Shown here: positions 49,827 to 59,800 of the stretch, one piece after another | Layout of the letters: each line of letters opens with the position of its first letter | How positions within the stretch are numbered: the stretch's first letter is position 1 | Assembly (NCBI RefSeq): GCF_965278975.1 | Contig: NZ_OZ257126.1 | Span: forward strand, 2,914,001-2,978,000 | Direction of reading: 5' to 3' | Origin: Ferrovibrio sp965278975 | GTDB lineage: Bacteria > Pseudomonadota > Alphaproteobacteria > Ferrovibrionales > Ferrovibrionaceae | DNA length: 64,000 nucleotides | Translations under genes and position numbers: made by a program | The notes under the pieces: generated by a model | Seen by the model: only the letters and a program-made list of their open reading frames with translations | Told to the model about the DNA's origin: nothing | Database searches by the model: none

Positions 49827-50501
49827 ATGAGTATCGCGGCGCGCCTGACTCCGTTGGGCGCGCCGTTTGTTTTGGCGCTGCTGCTGGCGGTGCTGTATCT
49901 GCTGCTGCCGCTGTTGGCGGTGCCGCAAATCGTCATTGTCGTGGTCAAGGGTGCCGTCTGCCCGCTGCTGGCGTTGAGCATCTGGCGCTGGCGCGGCGGC
50001 GATGCCGTCGCCAAACTCCTCAGCCTCGCGCTGCTGTTCTCGGCAGCTGGCGATGTGTTCCTGGCGCTCGACCGGGTGCGTCTGTTCGTGCCGGCCCTGG
50101 GCAGTTTCCTGCTGGCGCATCTTGCCTATCTGGTGCTGTTCCTGCGGTATCGTGGGCGACCTGCCCTGCGGCTCCAACTGCGGCAATGGGTGCTGATCAC
50201 ATTGCTGCTGATCTATGCGGCCATCATGCTGGCGGTGCTGACGCCGGGCCTGGGAAAGCTGCTGCTGCCGGTTTACGGCTATGTCGCTGCCATCATCGCC
50301 ATGGGCATAGCGGCCCTGGCATTGCCGGGCAAGCCGCTGGTTGGGCTGGGCGCGGTTAGTTTCATTCTGTCCGACTCGCTAATTGCGCTCGATAAGTTCG
50401 TGGAACCGATCGCCTGGGCCGGCCCGGCAATCTGGATCACCTATGTGGCGGCACAGGTGCTGATTCTGCTGGGCTGGCGCAAACAGGCGGCCTCGGGATA
50501 A
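49827..50501 (+). CDS. YhhN/TMEM86-family membrane protein
   Basis: A 224-residue protein with about eight hydrophobic helices. LALLFSAAGDVFLAL near residues 66-80 and FILSDSLIALDKF near 180 hold the two conserved Asp-containing motifs of the YhhN family; eukaryotic relatives are lysoplasmalogenases. The bacterial substrate is uncertain. It begins 12 bp after mdh, so read-through from mdh is likely. Confidence 0.85.
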   Translation: MSIAARLTPLGAPFVLALLLAVLYLLLPLLAVPQIVIVVVKGAVCPLLALSIWRWRGGDAVAKLLSLALLFSAAGDVFLALDRVRLFVPALGSFLLAHLAYLVLFLRYRGRPALRLQLRQWVLITLLLIYAAIMLAVLTPGLGKLLLPVYGYVAAIIAMGIAALALPGKPLVGLGAVSFILSDSLIALDKFVEPIAWAGPAIWITYVAAQVLILLGWRKQAASG

Positions 50502-50534
50502 ACTGGGCGTAACTTTCCCGGATGGAGTCCAACC

Positions 50535-50723
50535 ATGCGCCTGCTGATCGCGATCTTCCTGCCCTTCCTGCTGTTCTTCACCATTGGCCGGCCATTCTCG
50601 GGCATCATCTGCCTTATCCTGCAGATCACCTTGATCGGCTGGATTCCAGCGGCATTGTGGGCGGTCTACACGCTGAGCCAGTACAACACCGACAAGAAAA
50701 TCCGCGAGAGCCAGGGCGCCTGA
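50535..50723 (+). CDS. Pmp3/YqaE-family small membrane protein
   Basis: A 62-residue protein with two helices. FSGIICLILQITLIGWIPAALWAVYTL (seen here as CLILQITLIGWIP and ALWAVYTL) matches the UPF0057/Pmp3 signature. Members are linked to membrane potential and stress tolerance; the mechanism is unclear. GGAG precedes the ATG. Confidence 0.9.
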   Translation: MRLLIAIFLPFLLFFTIGRPFSGIICLILQITLIGWIPAALWAVYTLSQYNTDKKIRESQGA

Positions 50724-50746
50724 ACCGCCGCCATGAGTAACCTGCT

Positions 50747-51343
50747 GTGAGCGAGCTGCCCGGCTTTCCGGGTTCCTCAGGTAATCCGGGCGGCCCGGAT
50801 GAAGGGGGCGGTCCCGGGCGTGGCGACCCTGGACGCACAGAACGCTGGCGCGTGCGTGGCGTGCCAGCCTCGCGGCCTTTGCAGTATGTTGTCGCCCTGG
50901 CGGTTGCGCCGCCCCTGGGGTTGTTCATTGCCCATGCGCCGCTGTTGCTGCTGGTGGTACTCGGTCCGCTCGGCTGGTCATTGATGGTGGCGGGCTTCGC
51001 GCTGGCGCTGGGAGCTGCCGCCGTGATGTATGGCGCCATGCTGCTTGGCGGCCTGCCGCTGCTGCTCTTGATCTCCTGGGCAAAGCTGCGCGGCCTGGCG
51101 CCCTATGGCCTGGCCGGTCTGGGCGTCGGGCTTGCCACTGGGCTGCTGCTGGCGGATTGGGTGGGGCAGGACCCTGCCGGCTTCGGCGCAATACTGCTCG
51201 GCCTTGGCCTCGGCCTCTACGGCGCTTGGTTGGGCCTCTGCATGGGGGTAATCGCCGGCCTGATCCTGCTGGCTGCGGAAGCTCAGCAGCGCGTCCAGGC
51301 CGCCGGCCCGGTAATCATCGAGGCCGAGCGCGATCCGCCTTGA
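50747..51343 (+). CDS. Unknown membrane protein with Gly/Pro-rich N terminus
   Basis: A 198-residue protein. Residues 1-30 are Gly/Pro-rich (GSSGNPGGPDEGGGPGRG) and disordered. Four to five hydrophobic helices follow (about 46-62, 66-110, 118-135, 142-172), full of Gly/Leu/Ala. GTG 50747 is the start; the TGA of a five-codon frame beginning at 50732 overlaps it (GTGA), perhaps giving coupled initiation. No family recognised. Confidence 0.65.
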   Translation: MSELPGFPGSSGNPGGPDEGGGPGRGDPGRTERWRVRGVPASRPLQYVVALAVAPPLGLFIAHAPLLLLVVLGPLGWSLMVAGFALALGAAAVMYGAMLLGGLPLLLLISWAKLRGLAPYGLAGLGVGLATGLLLADWVGQDPAGFGAILLGLGLGLYGAWLGLCMGVIAGLILLAAEAQQRVQAAGPVIIEAERDPP

Positions 51344-51448
51344 TATATCTGCCGATGGTTGCGTATATCTTTGGAACTCGCGCAACCTGTTGTTATGCAG
51401 TCCCGAGTTGATGTACTCTCCCCTTATTCGTGATTCCTGGGGGGCAAC

Positions 51449-52150
51449 GTGCGGAAATATGTACTTTTGATTGCTGCGGTTCTACTTCTGGCCGGCTGCA
51501 ATACCAGGACGCATCAACTTACGACCACCTTGAAGCGGGAACCGGACAAGCAGCCGACAGTGGTGCTGATGCCGCTGGATGTGGAGCTGTCGCTGCTCAG
51601 CGCCGGCGGCCTGCCGGAAGTCAAGGCGGACTGGACCGAGGCCGCCAACAAGCTGCTGCTGGAGTCGATCCGCAACGAAAAGCAGAACCGCAATATCCAG
51701 ATGGCCGTGTTCAGCGACGGCAAGTCCGATGAGGCCCGCAACGATCTGGCGAACCAGTTGATCAAGCTGCATGGCGTGGTGGGGCAGTCGATCCTGCTGC
51801 ACCATTACATGGGACAGCCGCCTCTGCCGAGCAAGGCGGGGGCTTTCGAGTGGAGCCTCGGCAGCTCGGCTAAGGTACTCAAGGAGGTGTATGGCGCGGA
51901 CTATGCCCTGTTCGTCTGGGTGCGCGACAGCTACACCAGCGGCGGTCGCGCCGTGGTGATGTTCCTGGCCGCGGCGGCCTTCGGCGTCGCGCTGCCGGGC
52001 GGGCAGCAGCTCGGTTTCGCCTCCCTGGTGGAGCTCGAAACCGGCAATGTCGTATGGTTCAACCTGCTGGCGCGCGGCCATGGCGATCTGCGCAGCCCGG
52101 AAGGGGCCGCCAACACGGCAGAAAATCTGATGGCGCAATTGCCGAAATGA
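51449..52150 (+). CDS. Unknown lipoprotein, first gene of the M48 operon
   Basis: A 233-residue lipoprotein with GTG start, signal YVLLIAAVLLLAGC (lipobox LAGC near residue 17) and a Thr/Arg-rich linker. The mature domain begins VVLMPLDVELSLLSAGG near residue 38 and contains GADYALFVWVRDSYTSGG near 150 and a late hydrophobic stretch (VVMFLAAAAFGVALPGG). The opening resembles periplasmic lipoproteins that help assemble envelope structures, but I cannot assign it. The ATG of the protease gene overlaps its stop (ATGA). Confidence 0.7.
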   Translation: MRKYVLLIAAVLLLAGCNTRTHQLTTTLKREPDKQPTVVLMPLDVELSLLSAGGLPEVKADWTEAANKLLLESIRNEKQNRNIQMAVFSDGKSDEARNDLANQLIKLHGVVGQSILLHHYMGQPPLPSKAGAFEWSLGSSAKVLKEVYGADYALFVWVRDSYTSGGRAVVMFLAAAAFGVALPGGQQLGFASLVELETGNVVWFNLLARGHGDLRSPEGAANTAENLMAQLPK

Positions 52151-53322
52151 CCAACCATAGCCGACGCTATGTGCTGCGTGGTCTCTGCGCCTGCTCGCTG
52201 ACCGGACTGGCGGCCTGCAACGCGACCACCGGCAATGAAGCGCCGATGGTTTCCGGTTATCGGCCGGCGTCAAATACCGATGAAGCTGGTCTCTGGCTCA
52301 GCGTTGAGAAGGCAGAGCGCGAGGCCCAGCGGTCGCGCTACCGTATGCGCGATGCCGAGTGGAACCAGTATCTGGAAGATATCATCGCCCGGCTCAGTCC
52401 GGAATTCCGCAACGACATGCGGGTCTATCTGATCCGCACGCCGCATTTCAATGCCAGTATGTATCCGAACGGCATGATGCAGGTGTGGAGCGGATTGCTG
52501 CTGCGCGTGAAGAATGAGGCGCAGCTTGCGGCAGTGATCGGCCATGAAATCGGCCATTATGTACACAAGCATTCGCTGGCGCGTCTGCGCGATCTTCGGG
52601 CACGTGCCGATTTCAGCGTGTTTCTCAGCATGGGATTGGCGGCAGCCGGTGTTGGTGCGATGGGCAATCTCACCAATCTGATTCTGATTGCGGGTAATTT
52701 TGCCTATAGCCGCGAGCATGAGCGCGAGGCTGACCGCTATGGCATCGACGCCATGGCGCGTGCCGGCTACCAGCCCATGGCAGCCTCCGAAGTCTGGCAG
52801 CAGATGATCGAGGAGACCGAGGCCGACAAGAATTACAAGGGGCAGAGCCTGCTGTTTGCCAGCCATCCCGCCTCGCAGGAGCGTATGGATACCCTGAAAA
52901 CGCGGGCCAATGAGCTTGGCAACAAGGGTGACGACTTCGCCTCGCGCTACCGCGACCATGTGCGCCAGATCCGTTTCATGATGCTCGAAGATGAATTGCG
53001 GTTGCGTCAGTATGACCGCTCGCTGGTGCTGCTGCGCCGGCTGCAAAAAGAACAGCCCAATGATGGCGAATTGATTTTCTTCGAGGCAGAAGTCTATCGC
53101 CTGCGGCAAGAGAGCAAAGACACCACGCAGGCTGAGGAAACTTACCAGCGCGCCATAGCAGCGGAGAACCCGCCGCCCGAGGCCTGGCGCGCGCTTGGCC
53201 TGCTGCAACGCCGCCGCCGCCAGCATGAAGAGGCGGCAAACTCCTTCCGCAAATACCTCGAACTGCGGCCCGATGCCGAAGATCGCGTGATCATCACCAG
53301 CTACCTGGAAAAAGTTTCATGA
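52147..53322 (+). CDS. M48 metalloprotease with TPR-like tail, Tat lipoprotein
   Basis: A 391-residue BepA/LoiP-like zinc protease. The N terminus has a twin-arginine motif (SRRYVLRG) followed by lipobox LAAC near residue 21, so it is likely exported folded and lipid-anchored. HEIGHYVHKHS near residue 137 is the HExxH site, and SREHEREADRYGIDAM near 190 gives the third ligand glutamate. Residues about 280-390 are helical and TPR-like (AEETYQRAIAAENPPPEAW, then FRKYLELRP). BepA relatives guard outer-membrane protein assembly. It is coupled by ATGA overlaps to lipoprotein genes on both sides. Confidence 0.85.
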   Translation: MTNHSRRYVLRGLCACSLTGLAACNATTGNEAPMVSGYRPASNTDEAGLWLSVEKAEREAQRSRYRMRDAEWNQYLEDIIARLSPEFRNDMRVYLIRTPHFNASMYPNGMMQVWSGLLLRVKNEAQLAAVIGHEIGHYVHKHSLARLRDLRARADFSVFLSMGLAAAGVGAMGNLTNLILIAGNFAYSREHEREADRYGIDAMARAGYQPMAASEVWQQMIEETEADKNYKGQSLLFASHPASQERMDTLKTRANELGNKGDDFASRYRDHVRQIRFMMLEDELRLRQYDRSLVLLRRLQKEQPNDGELIFFEAEVYRLRQESKDTTQAEETYQRAIAAENPPPEAWRALGLLQRRRRQHEEAANSFRKYLELRPDAEDRVIITSYLEKVS

Positions 53323-53921
53323 CCAGCATCCGCCTGTCCTGTCTGCGCCCTCTCGTTTTTGCCCTGCTGCTGCTTGTGGCAGCCTGTGCGCCCTACACGC
53401 TGGTGCCTGCCTCCAGCAGCGACGTGGCGAACTTCCGCGTCGATGTAGACATGCCCTGGAACAAGGCGAACATGCTGCGGGTGGAAAGCAGTGCTCCGCT
53501 TGCTGTTTGGACTGCCGACGCGCCGAGCCTGAACAGCATCATGTTCATCGGCGGTGTGCGCGATGGTGGCGCCGTGCTGCGGGTATCCAACGATACCGAC
53601 AAGTCGCCGCTGATCTTCCGCTCGGCCATGACGCCGACGGAAATCGTCGAGTTGTGGGAAGCCACCATTGCCAAGGTGAATGGCGCAACGATTGCCAAGG
53701 GCAGCAACATACAGCCGGTCACCTTCGGCGGTGTTCCCGGCTTCCGGTTCGATTTCCACTTCGTCACCAGGGATGAGGTCGACCGCACCGGCATGGCTTA
53801 TGCGGCGGTCAAGGGCGAGCGGCTTTACATGATTTTCTATTCCGGCACCAAGCTGCATCACTTCCAGTTGCGGCAGGCCAATGTGCAGCGGTTGATCGAA
53901 TCGGCCCGTATCACGGGCTGA
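53319..53921 (+). CDS. Unknown lipoprotein, third gene of the M48 operon
   Basis: A 200-residue lipoprotein (signal LVFALLLLVAAC, lipobox VAAC near residue 23). The mature part has a beta-rich look (DVANFRVDVDMPWNKANML, GVPGFRFDFHFVTRDEVDRTG, ERLYMIFYSGTKLHHF). Similar small lipoproteins are widespread but unnamed. The ATG overlaps the protease stop, so the two are probably made together and may interact in the periplasm. Confidence 0.7.
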   Translation: MTSIRLSCLRPLVFALLLLVAACAPYTLVPASSSDVANFRVDVDMPWNKANMLRVESSAPLAVWTADAPSLNSIMFIGGVRDGGAVLRVSNDTDKSPLIFRSAMTPTEIVELWEATIAKVNGATIAKGSNIQPVTFGGVPGFRFDFHFVTRDEVDRTGMAYAAVKGERLYMIFYSGTKLHHFQLRQANVQRLIESARITG

Positions 53922-54030
53922 ACCGGGCCGTAGGCTCAAACCGAGGGGGGATGGTTTTAAATCTGGACTTGCTTCTTGGCGGCCCTAGTTTCAGGATGCC
54001 CGTCATAAATAACACCCCCGGAGTCCCGAG

Positions 54031-55251
54031 ATGAGTGCCCAATCCGCCCCTGCCTTCGGCTGGCGTACCCCGCTGGTCGTGATCCTTGCCGGCTGCACCA
54101 TTGCGTTGCTGAATTTCGGTGTCCGCTCCGGCTTCGGCCTGTTCATGGAGCCGATCAGCGCCGCCAATGGCTGGGGCCGTGAGGTGTTCGCCTTCGCTAT
54201 CGGCGTGCAGACCGTATTATGGGGCTTCGGCCAGCCTTTCGCCGGTGCTTTCGCCGATCGCTACGGCTCGGGCCGCGTACTGGCGGTGGGTGCCGTCTTC
54301 TATGCCATCGGCGTGGCGCTCACTTCAGTTTCCAGCAGTCCAGGATTGCTGACCCTGACCACAGGCATGCTGGTCGGGATCGGCCTGGCCGGTACGTCCT
54401 TTACCGTGGCTCTGGCCGCGATCGCCCGCATGGTCAGTCCGGAGCGCCGCTCCTGGGCGCTTGGCCTCGGCACCGCCGCCGGTTCGCTCGGCCAGTTCCT
54501 CATGGTGCCGCTGGGGCAGGCCTTCATCGCCGCCTATGGCTGGGCCTTCGCCCTGGTGCTGCTGAGCCTGTTCGCGCTTGCCATCGTGCCGTTGTCCACG
54601 GCGCTGGCCGGCAAGACCCCGGAAACCGCCGGCCCGAAGCAGTCGATGGGCGAGGCATTGAAGGAAGCGGGCGGTGAGCGCAGCTACTGGCTGCTGATCG
54701 CCGGCTTTTTTGTCTGCGGTTTCCATGTCTCCTTCATCCAGACCCACCTGCCGGCCTATGTTGTTGACCGTGGCCTAGATCCGCGCACCGGCGCCTGGGC
54801 GCTGGCGCTGGTTGGTCTTGCCAATGTGATCGGCTCCTATACCGCCGGCGTTCTGGGCGGCAAGCACAGCAAGAAATACATGCTGAGCTTCATCTACTTC
54901 GCCCGCGCCATCGTCATCACCGTGTTTGTGCTGATGCCGATGACCCAGACCAGCGTGCTGATTTTTGCCTTCTTCATGGGCCTGCTGTGGCTCTCCACCG
55001 TGCCGCTCACTTCCGGGCTGGTGGCGCAGATTTTCGGTCCGCGCTACATGGCCACCCTGTTCGGCATCGTGTTCTTCAGCCATCAGGTTGGCGGTTTCCT
55101 CGGGGTCTGGCTTGGTGGCCGGCTGTTCGACCTCACCGGCTCTTATGACATCGTGTGGTGGATCAGCGCCGCGCTCGGCATCTTCTCCGCCATCGTGCAT
55201 TACCCGATCGACGAGCGGCCGCTGGTGCGCGCGGCGCCCGCCTCGGCCTGA
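54031..55251 (+). CDS. MFS transporter (monocarboxylate/OFA-like)
   Basis: A 406-residue major facilitator with 12 helices. FGVRSGFGLFMEPISAANGWGREVFAFA near residues 30-57, FADRYGSGRVL after helix 2 and FVCGFHVSFIQTHLPAYVVDRGLD near 230 place it among transporters related to oxalate/formate and monocarboxylate carriers. Substrate not predictable. It begins 109 bp after the lipoprotein gene and is followed by a small gene after 15 bp. Confidence 0.87.
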   Translation: MSAQSAPAFGWRTPLVVILAGCTIALLNFGVRSGFGLFMEPISAANGWGREVFAFAIGVQTVLWGFGQPFAGAFADRYGSGRVLAVGAVFYAIGVALTSVSSSPGLLTLTTGMLVGIGLAGTSFTVALAAIARMVSPERRSWALGLGTAAGSLGQFLMVPLGQAFIAAYGWAFALVLLSLFALAIVPLSTALAGKTPETAGPKQSMGEALKEAGGERSYWLLIAGFFVCGFHVSFIQTHLPAYVVDRGLDPRTGAWALALVGLANVIGSYTAGVLGGKHSKKYMLSFIYFARAIVITVFVLMPMTQTSVLIFAFFMGLLWLSTVPLTSGLVAQIFGPRYMATLFGIVFFSHQVGGFLGVWLGGRLFDLTGSYDIVWWISAALGIFSAIVHYPIDERPLVRAAPASA

Positions 55252-55266
55252 TCGGGCGGGGCGGCC

Positions 55267-55635
55267 ATGCGCGGGCATCTGCTCGCTGCCGGCTTTCTGC
55301 TGCTGGCGCTGGCTGCCTGGGGTTTCAGCCTGTCGTCCACGCTGCGTGAGGCAGACCTGCCCGGTGATGCGCAAGGCCGGCTGCTGGCGGTATTCCCGCT
55401 GCGCCATGGCGGGGAGCAGAGCTTCGCAGCCGCCAGCCGTGCCGGCGGCGCCATCGCGCGTGAATTATGGCTGCCCAACATGCTGGTGGTGGACGATAAA
55501 ACGCCGGGCTTTGCCGAGCGGCTGCGCCAGGCCGGCGCCGTGGCGGTCTATCGTGCCGAGCCGTTCGAGGCTTTCACGCTTTCGGGCTGCACCGGCATGC
55601 CGCCGAAAACCCTGTCATTCCGGCGGTTCGGCTAG
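55267..55635 (+). CDS. Unknown small membrane-anchored protein
   Basis: A 122-residue protein. One N-terminal hydrophobic helix (LLAAGFLLLALAAWGFSL) is an anchor or uncleaved signal. The rest is a small alpha/beta domain (GRLLAVFPLRHGGEQSFAAA, ELWLPNMLVVDD, AGAVAVYRAEPFEAF). No family recognised. It overlaps the convergent PAS gene by 21 bp. Confidence 0.6.
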   Translation: MRGHLLAAGFLLLALAAWGFSLSSTLREADLPGDAQGRLLAVFPLRHGGEQSFAAASRAGGAIARELWLPNMLVVDDKTPGFAERLRQAGAVAVYRAEPFEAFTLSGCTGMPPKTLSFRRFG

Positions 55636-56118
55636 CAGCTCGATCCGCGTATTCTCCAGCCGGTAATCGGTTTCCGTCTGGCGCAGCACCAGGCAGAACA
55701 GCAGCATGTTCGGCCGTGCCGCCACGCCCAGCGGCAGCAGCAGCCGCTCGGCCCAGAGATAGTTATGCTCCCGGGTGCGGTAGACGCCGCGAAACAGCAC
55801 TGGCTGCGCGGTTTCCCAGCAGCGGCGGCAGGCATCGCGGATCACATTGGCATAGCTGCCCCCCGTGGAGGCGCCGACTTGCCTGCCGGTCGGGTCCTCG
55901 CCGAAGGCTCGGGCGATCCCGGTGCCGACCAGACGATAGTGATAATCCTCGCCATCTCCGGTCACATCGATCAGGCCGATATGTTCCAGCAACCGCGGAA
56001 TCTCCAGCGGTTCGATCTCGGCGCGGGCAGGGAAAGGCCGGCCCTGGCGTTTGCCGCGCCAGTAGTCGTACAGCGCGCGCAGTTCCGGCAGGCATTTATC
56101 CAGCGGAGCGGGATACAA
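55615..56118 (-). CDS. PAS_5-type PAS domain protein
   Basis: A 167-residue single-domain PAS protein of the alphaproteobacterial type: LRALYDYWRGKRQGRPFPARAEIEP near the N terminus, then EIPRLLEHIGLIDV, YRLVGTGIARAFGEDPTGR near 80 and the C-terminal LLLPLGVAARPNMLL. It has no output domain, so it probably acts through protein contact or ligand binding. It is divergent from the LuxR-type response regulator gene, 92 bp apart. Confidence 0.82.
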   Translation of the reverse strand: MYPAPLDKCLPELRALYDYWRGKRQGRPFPARAEIEPLEIPRLLEHIGLIDVTGDGEDYHYRLVGTGIARAFGEDPTGRQVGASTGGSYANVIRDACRRCWETAQPVLFRGVYRTREHNYLWAERLLLPLGVAARPNMLLFCLVLRQTETDYRLENTRIELLAEPPE

Positions 56119-56210
56119 GGGACTCTCCTAAGATCGAAGCAGCATGGTAGGCTCGCGAGCTTGCGCGGTCCACCGCTGGCGGCTAGGTTGACTTCAGGGA
56201 AGGGACCGGG

Positions 56211-56858
56211 GTGACCGTGGCTGAAGCGCCGCTTACCATCATTATTGCCGATGACCACCCGCTGGTGCGCGAGGCGCTTTCCGGTGCGCTGCGGCAATCC
56301 CTGACCGGTGCCCGCGTGGTTGGCGCCGCTAACCTGCACGAGGCCCGGGCCGAGCTTGATCGCCTGGAAGCCGTCGACCTGCTGATCCTGGACCTTGATA
56401 TGCCCGGCATGGATGGCTTTGCCGGCCTGGCCGGGGTGCGGGCCGATTACCCGGCCATTCCGGTGGCCATCGTCTCGTCCACCCGCGAGCCGGCGGTGAT
56501 GCGCCGCGCCATGGATTTCGGCGCCGCCGCCTTCGTGCCGAAATCAGCGGCTCTGGAAACCATATCCTCGGCCTTGCAGGCCGTGCTGGATGGGGATGTG
56601 TGGCTGCCGGCGGAAGCCGAAGAGGCGGAGGGCTCGGATGATGATTTCCCGCGCCGTGTCGCGGATCTGACGCCGCAGCAATTGCGCGTGCTGAACCTGC
56701 TCTCCCAAGGCAAGCTGAACAAGCAGATCGCCCATGAACTGTCTGTCGGCGAAGCGACTGTGAAGGCGCATGTCACCGCCATTCTCAAGAAGCTCGGTGT
56801 GCGCAGCCGTACCCAGGCGGTGATCCTGGCGCGGCGTTTCTCGGTCAGCGGAGAATAA
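56211..56858 (+). CDS. NarL/FixJ-family response regulator
   Basis: A 215-residue two-domain regulator. Receiver: IIIADDHPLVREALSGAL at the N terminus (acidic pocket), phosphorylated Asp in LLILDLDMPGMDGF near residue 61, and Lys in FVPKSA near 110. DNA-binding LuxR helix-turn-helix: LTPQQLRVLNLLSQGKLNKQIAHELSVGEATVKAHVTAILKKLGV (recognised by LNLLSQGKLNKQIA and VKAHVTAILKKL) near 150-200. GTG start at 56211. Its end is 11 bp from the convergent hybrid kinase gene, its probable partner. Confidence 0.92.
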   Translation: MTVAEAPLTIIIADDHPLVREALSGALRQSLTGARVVGAANLHEARAELDRLEAVDLLILDLDMPGMDGFAGLAGVRADYPAIPVAIVSSTREPAVMRRAMDFGAAAFVPKSAALETISSALQAVLDGDVWLPAEAEEAEGSDDDFPRRVADLTPQQLRVLNLLSQGKLNKQIAHELSVGEATVKAHVTAILKKLGVRSRTQAVILARRFSVSGE

Positions 56859-56869
56859 GCAGAAATAAC

Positions 56870-59800
56870 TCAGTCGCCGGTGGCATCCAGCTTTGCCGCC
56901 GGGCGCCAGCGCTGGCTGATCAGCGCCCGCAAGGCTGCTGGCCGCACCGGCTTGTGCAACAGGTCGATGCCCAGGTCCTGGCAACGCCGGCGCAGGTCTT
57001 GGGCGCGGTCGGCGGTGATCAACACCGCCGGAATCTGGCGGCTCCAATCCTGGCGCAGCCTGGCAATCACTTCCAGGCCGTCCAGGCCATCGGCGCGGTC
57101 TTCCATGCCGTCGCCCAAATGCAGATCAGCCAGGATGATGTCTGGCCCGCGACCGCGCTGTGCTGCTGCCTGTCGCGCGGTTTCCAGATTCTCCACCGCC
57201 GCCACATCGCAATTCCAGCCGCCGAGCAGGGTGTGCATTGCCTCGCGCACGCCAGCCTCATTGTCGATGCACAGCACGAAGCAGCCTTGCAGGCTGGTGG
57301 CGGCAAGGCTTGGTACCGGCTGCGCTGCTGGTTGCGGTGCCGCTTCGGCGGCGGCCAGCGGCACGGTGATGGCGAAGACGGAGCCGCGCCCGACTTCCGA
57401 GCGCAGTGTGACCGGGCTGTCGAGCATGCGGGCGACGCGCTCGACGATGGCAAGACCAAGGCCGAGGCCACGCTCGCCAGCATCCACCTGCGGATTTTCC
57501 AGGCGGGCGAATTCCTGGAAGATCACGTCGCGCTTATCGGCCGGAATCCCGGGGCCATTATCCCAAACTTCGATGCGCACGGCATCGCCGGCACGGCGGC
57601 AGCCGATCAGCACGCGGCGATTGCCGGCATCGAGGCGGCAATAGCGGATGGCATTGGCGACGAAATTCTGCAACACGCGGCGCAGCAGCGCCGGATCGCT
57701 CTGCACCGTCAGATGGGTTGGCACCATTTTCAGTGCAACACCGCGCCGCGCCGCCAGCGGTGCGAAGGCTACAGCCAGTGAACCAAGCAGCGGATCCAGC
57801 GCCACCGGGCGCGGTTCCGGGCGTACCGCACCGGCATCCAGCTTGGAAATATCGAGCAACGCATCAAGCAGGGCCTCCACGGCACCGAGGCCATGGTCGA
57901 TGCGCGATACCAGATCATTCTCCGGCGCCCGCTCGCCCAGCGCGGCGGTGAACAGCCGCGCGGCATGCAGTGGCTGCAGCAGGTCATGGCTGGCAGCCGC
58001 CAGGAAGCGGGTCTTGCCCAGATTGGCGGCTTCGGCTTCGGCGCGGGATTTCTCCAGTTCGGCGGTACGCTCAGCGACACGGCGCTCCAGGCTGGCATAG
58101 GCGGCGCGCAAGGCGGCATCGGCGCGGCGGCGTTCCGTGATGTCCTGGTAGAGCAGGAAGAATCCGGCGATGCTGCCGCTGGCATCGCGGTGCGGAATAT
58201 AGGTGCCCTGCGCCACCTCGATCTTTTCATCGTTGGTGGGGAATTCGATTTCAAAACTCTGCCGCCGCCCGGCCAGCGCCGCATCGATATAGGGCCGCAG
58301 CCTTTCATAGCGTTCAGCCGACAGCATCTCGCGGATCGGCTTGCCGTCGATTTGCTCCTGCGGCAGGTTCAAGGCGCGGCGAAACGGCATGTTGGTGAAG
58401 CGGTAACGCTCGTCGCGGTCGACATAGGCAATCAGCACCGGCACGTTGTCGGTATAGACGCGGATGGCGCGTTCGGAAGCACGCAGGGCTTCCGCCGCGC
58501 GCACGCGTTCGGTCACGTCGGTACAGGTGGCGACGAAGCCGCCATCGGGCATCGGATCGATGCGGATTTCCAGCACCACGCCATCGCCGCGGCGGCGTTC
58601 ATGGATGCGGCTGCCGAGCTTGCTGCCGGCGGCACTCGGGCGTGGGCCATGGGCGGCAAGGATATGCGCGAGTTCCGGCGTGCCATGCGCCGCCATGTCA
58701 TCGACCCGCACGCCAATCTCGGCGAGGTTCGGCGGCAGGCCGAGCAGATCAAAGAAACGCTGATTCCAGGCCGCCAGCCGGCGCTGGTTGTCGAACACGC
58801 CGATGCCCTGGCCGATATGATCCAGCGTGGTGCGCAGCAGATCGAGATTGTGGCGGATGGCTTCGGAGGCCTCGCCCAGCATGGCGCGGGCGGCGCGCGG
58901 GCTGAGGTTGCCCTTGGCCTGCGCCGAGGCCATCACGATGCGCGCCGAGGCGGCACCGATGGCACCGGACAGCAGATGTTCGGTGAAGGCCACGGCTTCC
59001 GGCAGGCTCATGCGGCGGTTGCCGAAAGCACGCTGCACGCGGTCGACGCCGAGGAAGCGGGCGGCGAGGGCGCGCAATTCCTCGATGCGTGGATCATGCG
59101 CCATGTCGTCATTGGCAGGTGGCAGCGGCAGGTCGCCATCGCCGCCGGAGACGAAAATTTCCGCCTGCTCGATATCACGCGCGCGCGGCGCTGAAAGCAG
59201 CGACACCAGCACCAGCAGGATCAGGTTGACGATCTGGCAGGCGATGAAGCCCTGCAAAGTCGGGTCGAAGCCATCAAGCGGCGCCGGCAGGTAATCGGCC
59301 AGGGGAGGCTGCATCGGCTTGCCGCGTTTGGCGCCTTCGATGGATGGCAGCAGCAGGGTGTAGAGCCACACCGCGAAGCCGGCGGCCAGGCCGGCGATGA
59401 CGCCGTAGCGGTGCGCGCCGCGCCAATAGAGGCCGAGCAGCACGGCAGGGGCGAAATTCGCCACGGCGCAGAACGAGATCATGCCGATGGAAGCCAGCGG
59501 CAGGTGGCCTGCGACCCAGGAGTGGTAGATGTAGGCCAGCAGCAGGATCACCACCACGGCACCACGGCGTACATTCAGCACCAGGCGGCCGACCTCGCCC
59601 GAGCCACCCGCGCGCGAGCGCAGCAGGAAGGGCGTGACCAGTTCGTTCGACACCATGATCGACAGCGCCATGCAGGCGACGATCACCATCGAGGTAGCCG
59701 CCGAGAGGCCACCGATGAAGGCGAAGGCCGCCACTGCCTGCCGTTCGGCCATCAGGGGCAGGGTGATCACAAAAAGATCCGGGTTGGCGCCTTTCTCGAT

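Noticed and set aside
48453..50186. A 577-codon open frame opposite mdh and YhhN
   Set aside because: Shadow of mdh; composition is His/Gln/Asp-rich with no domain.
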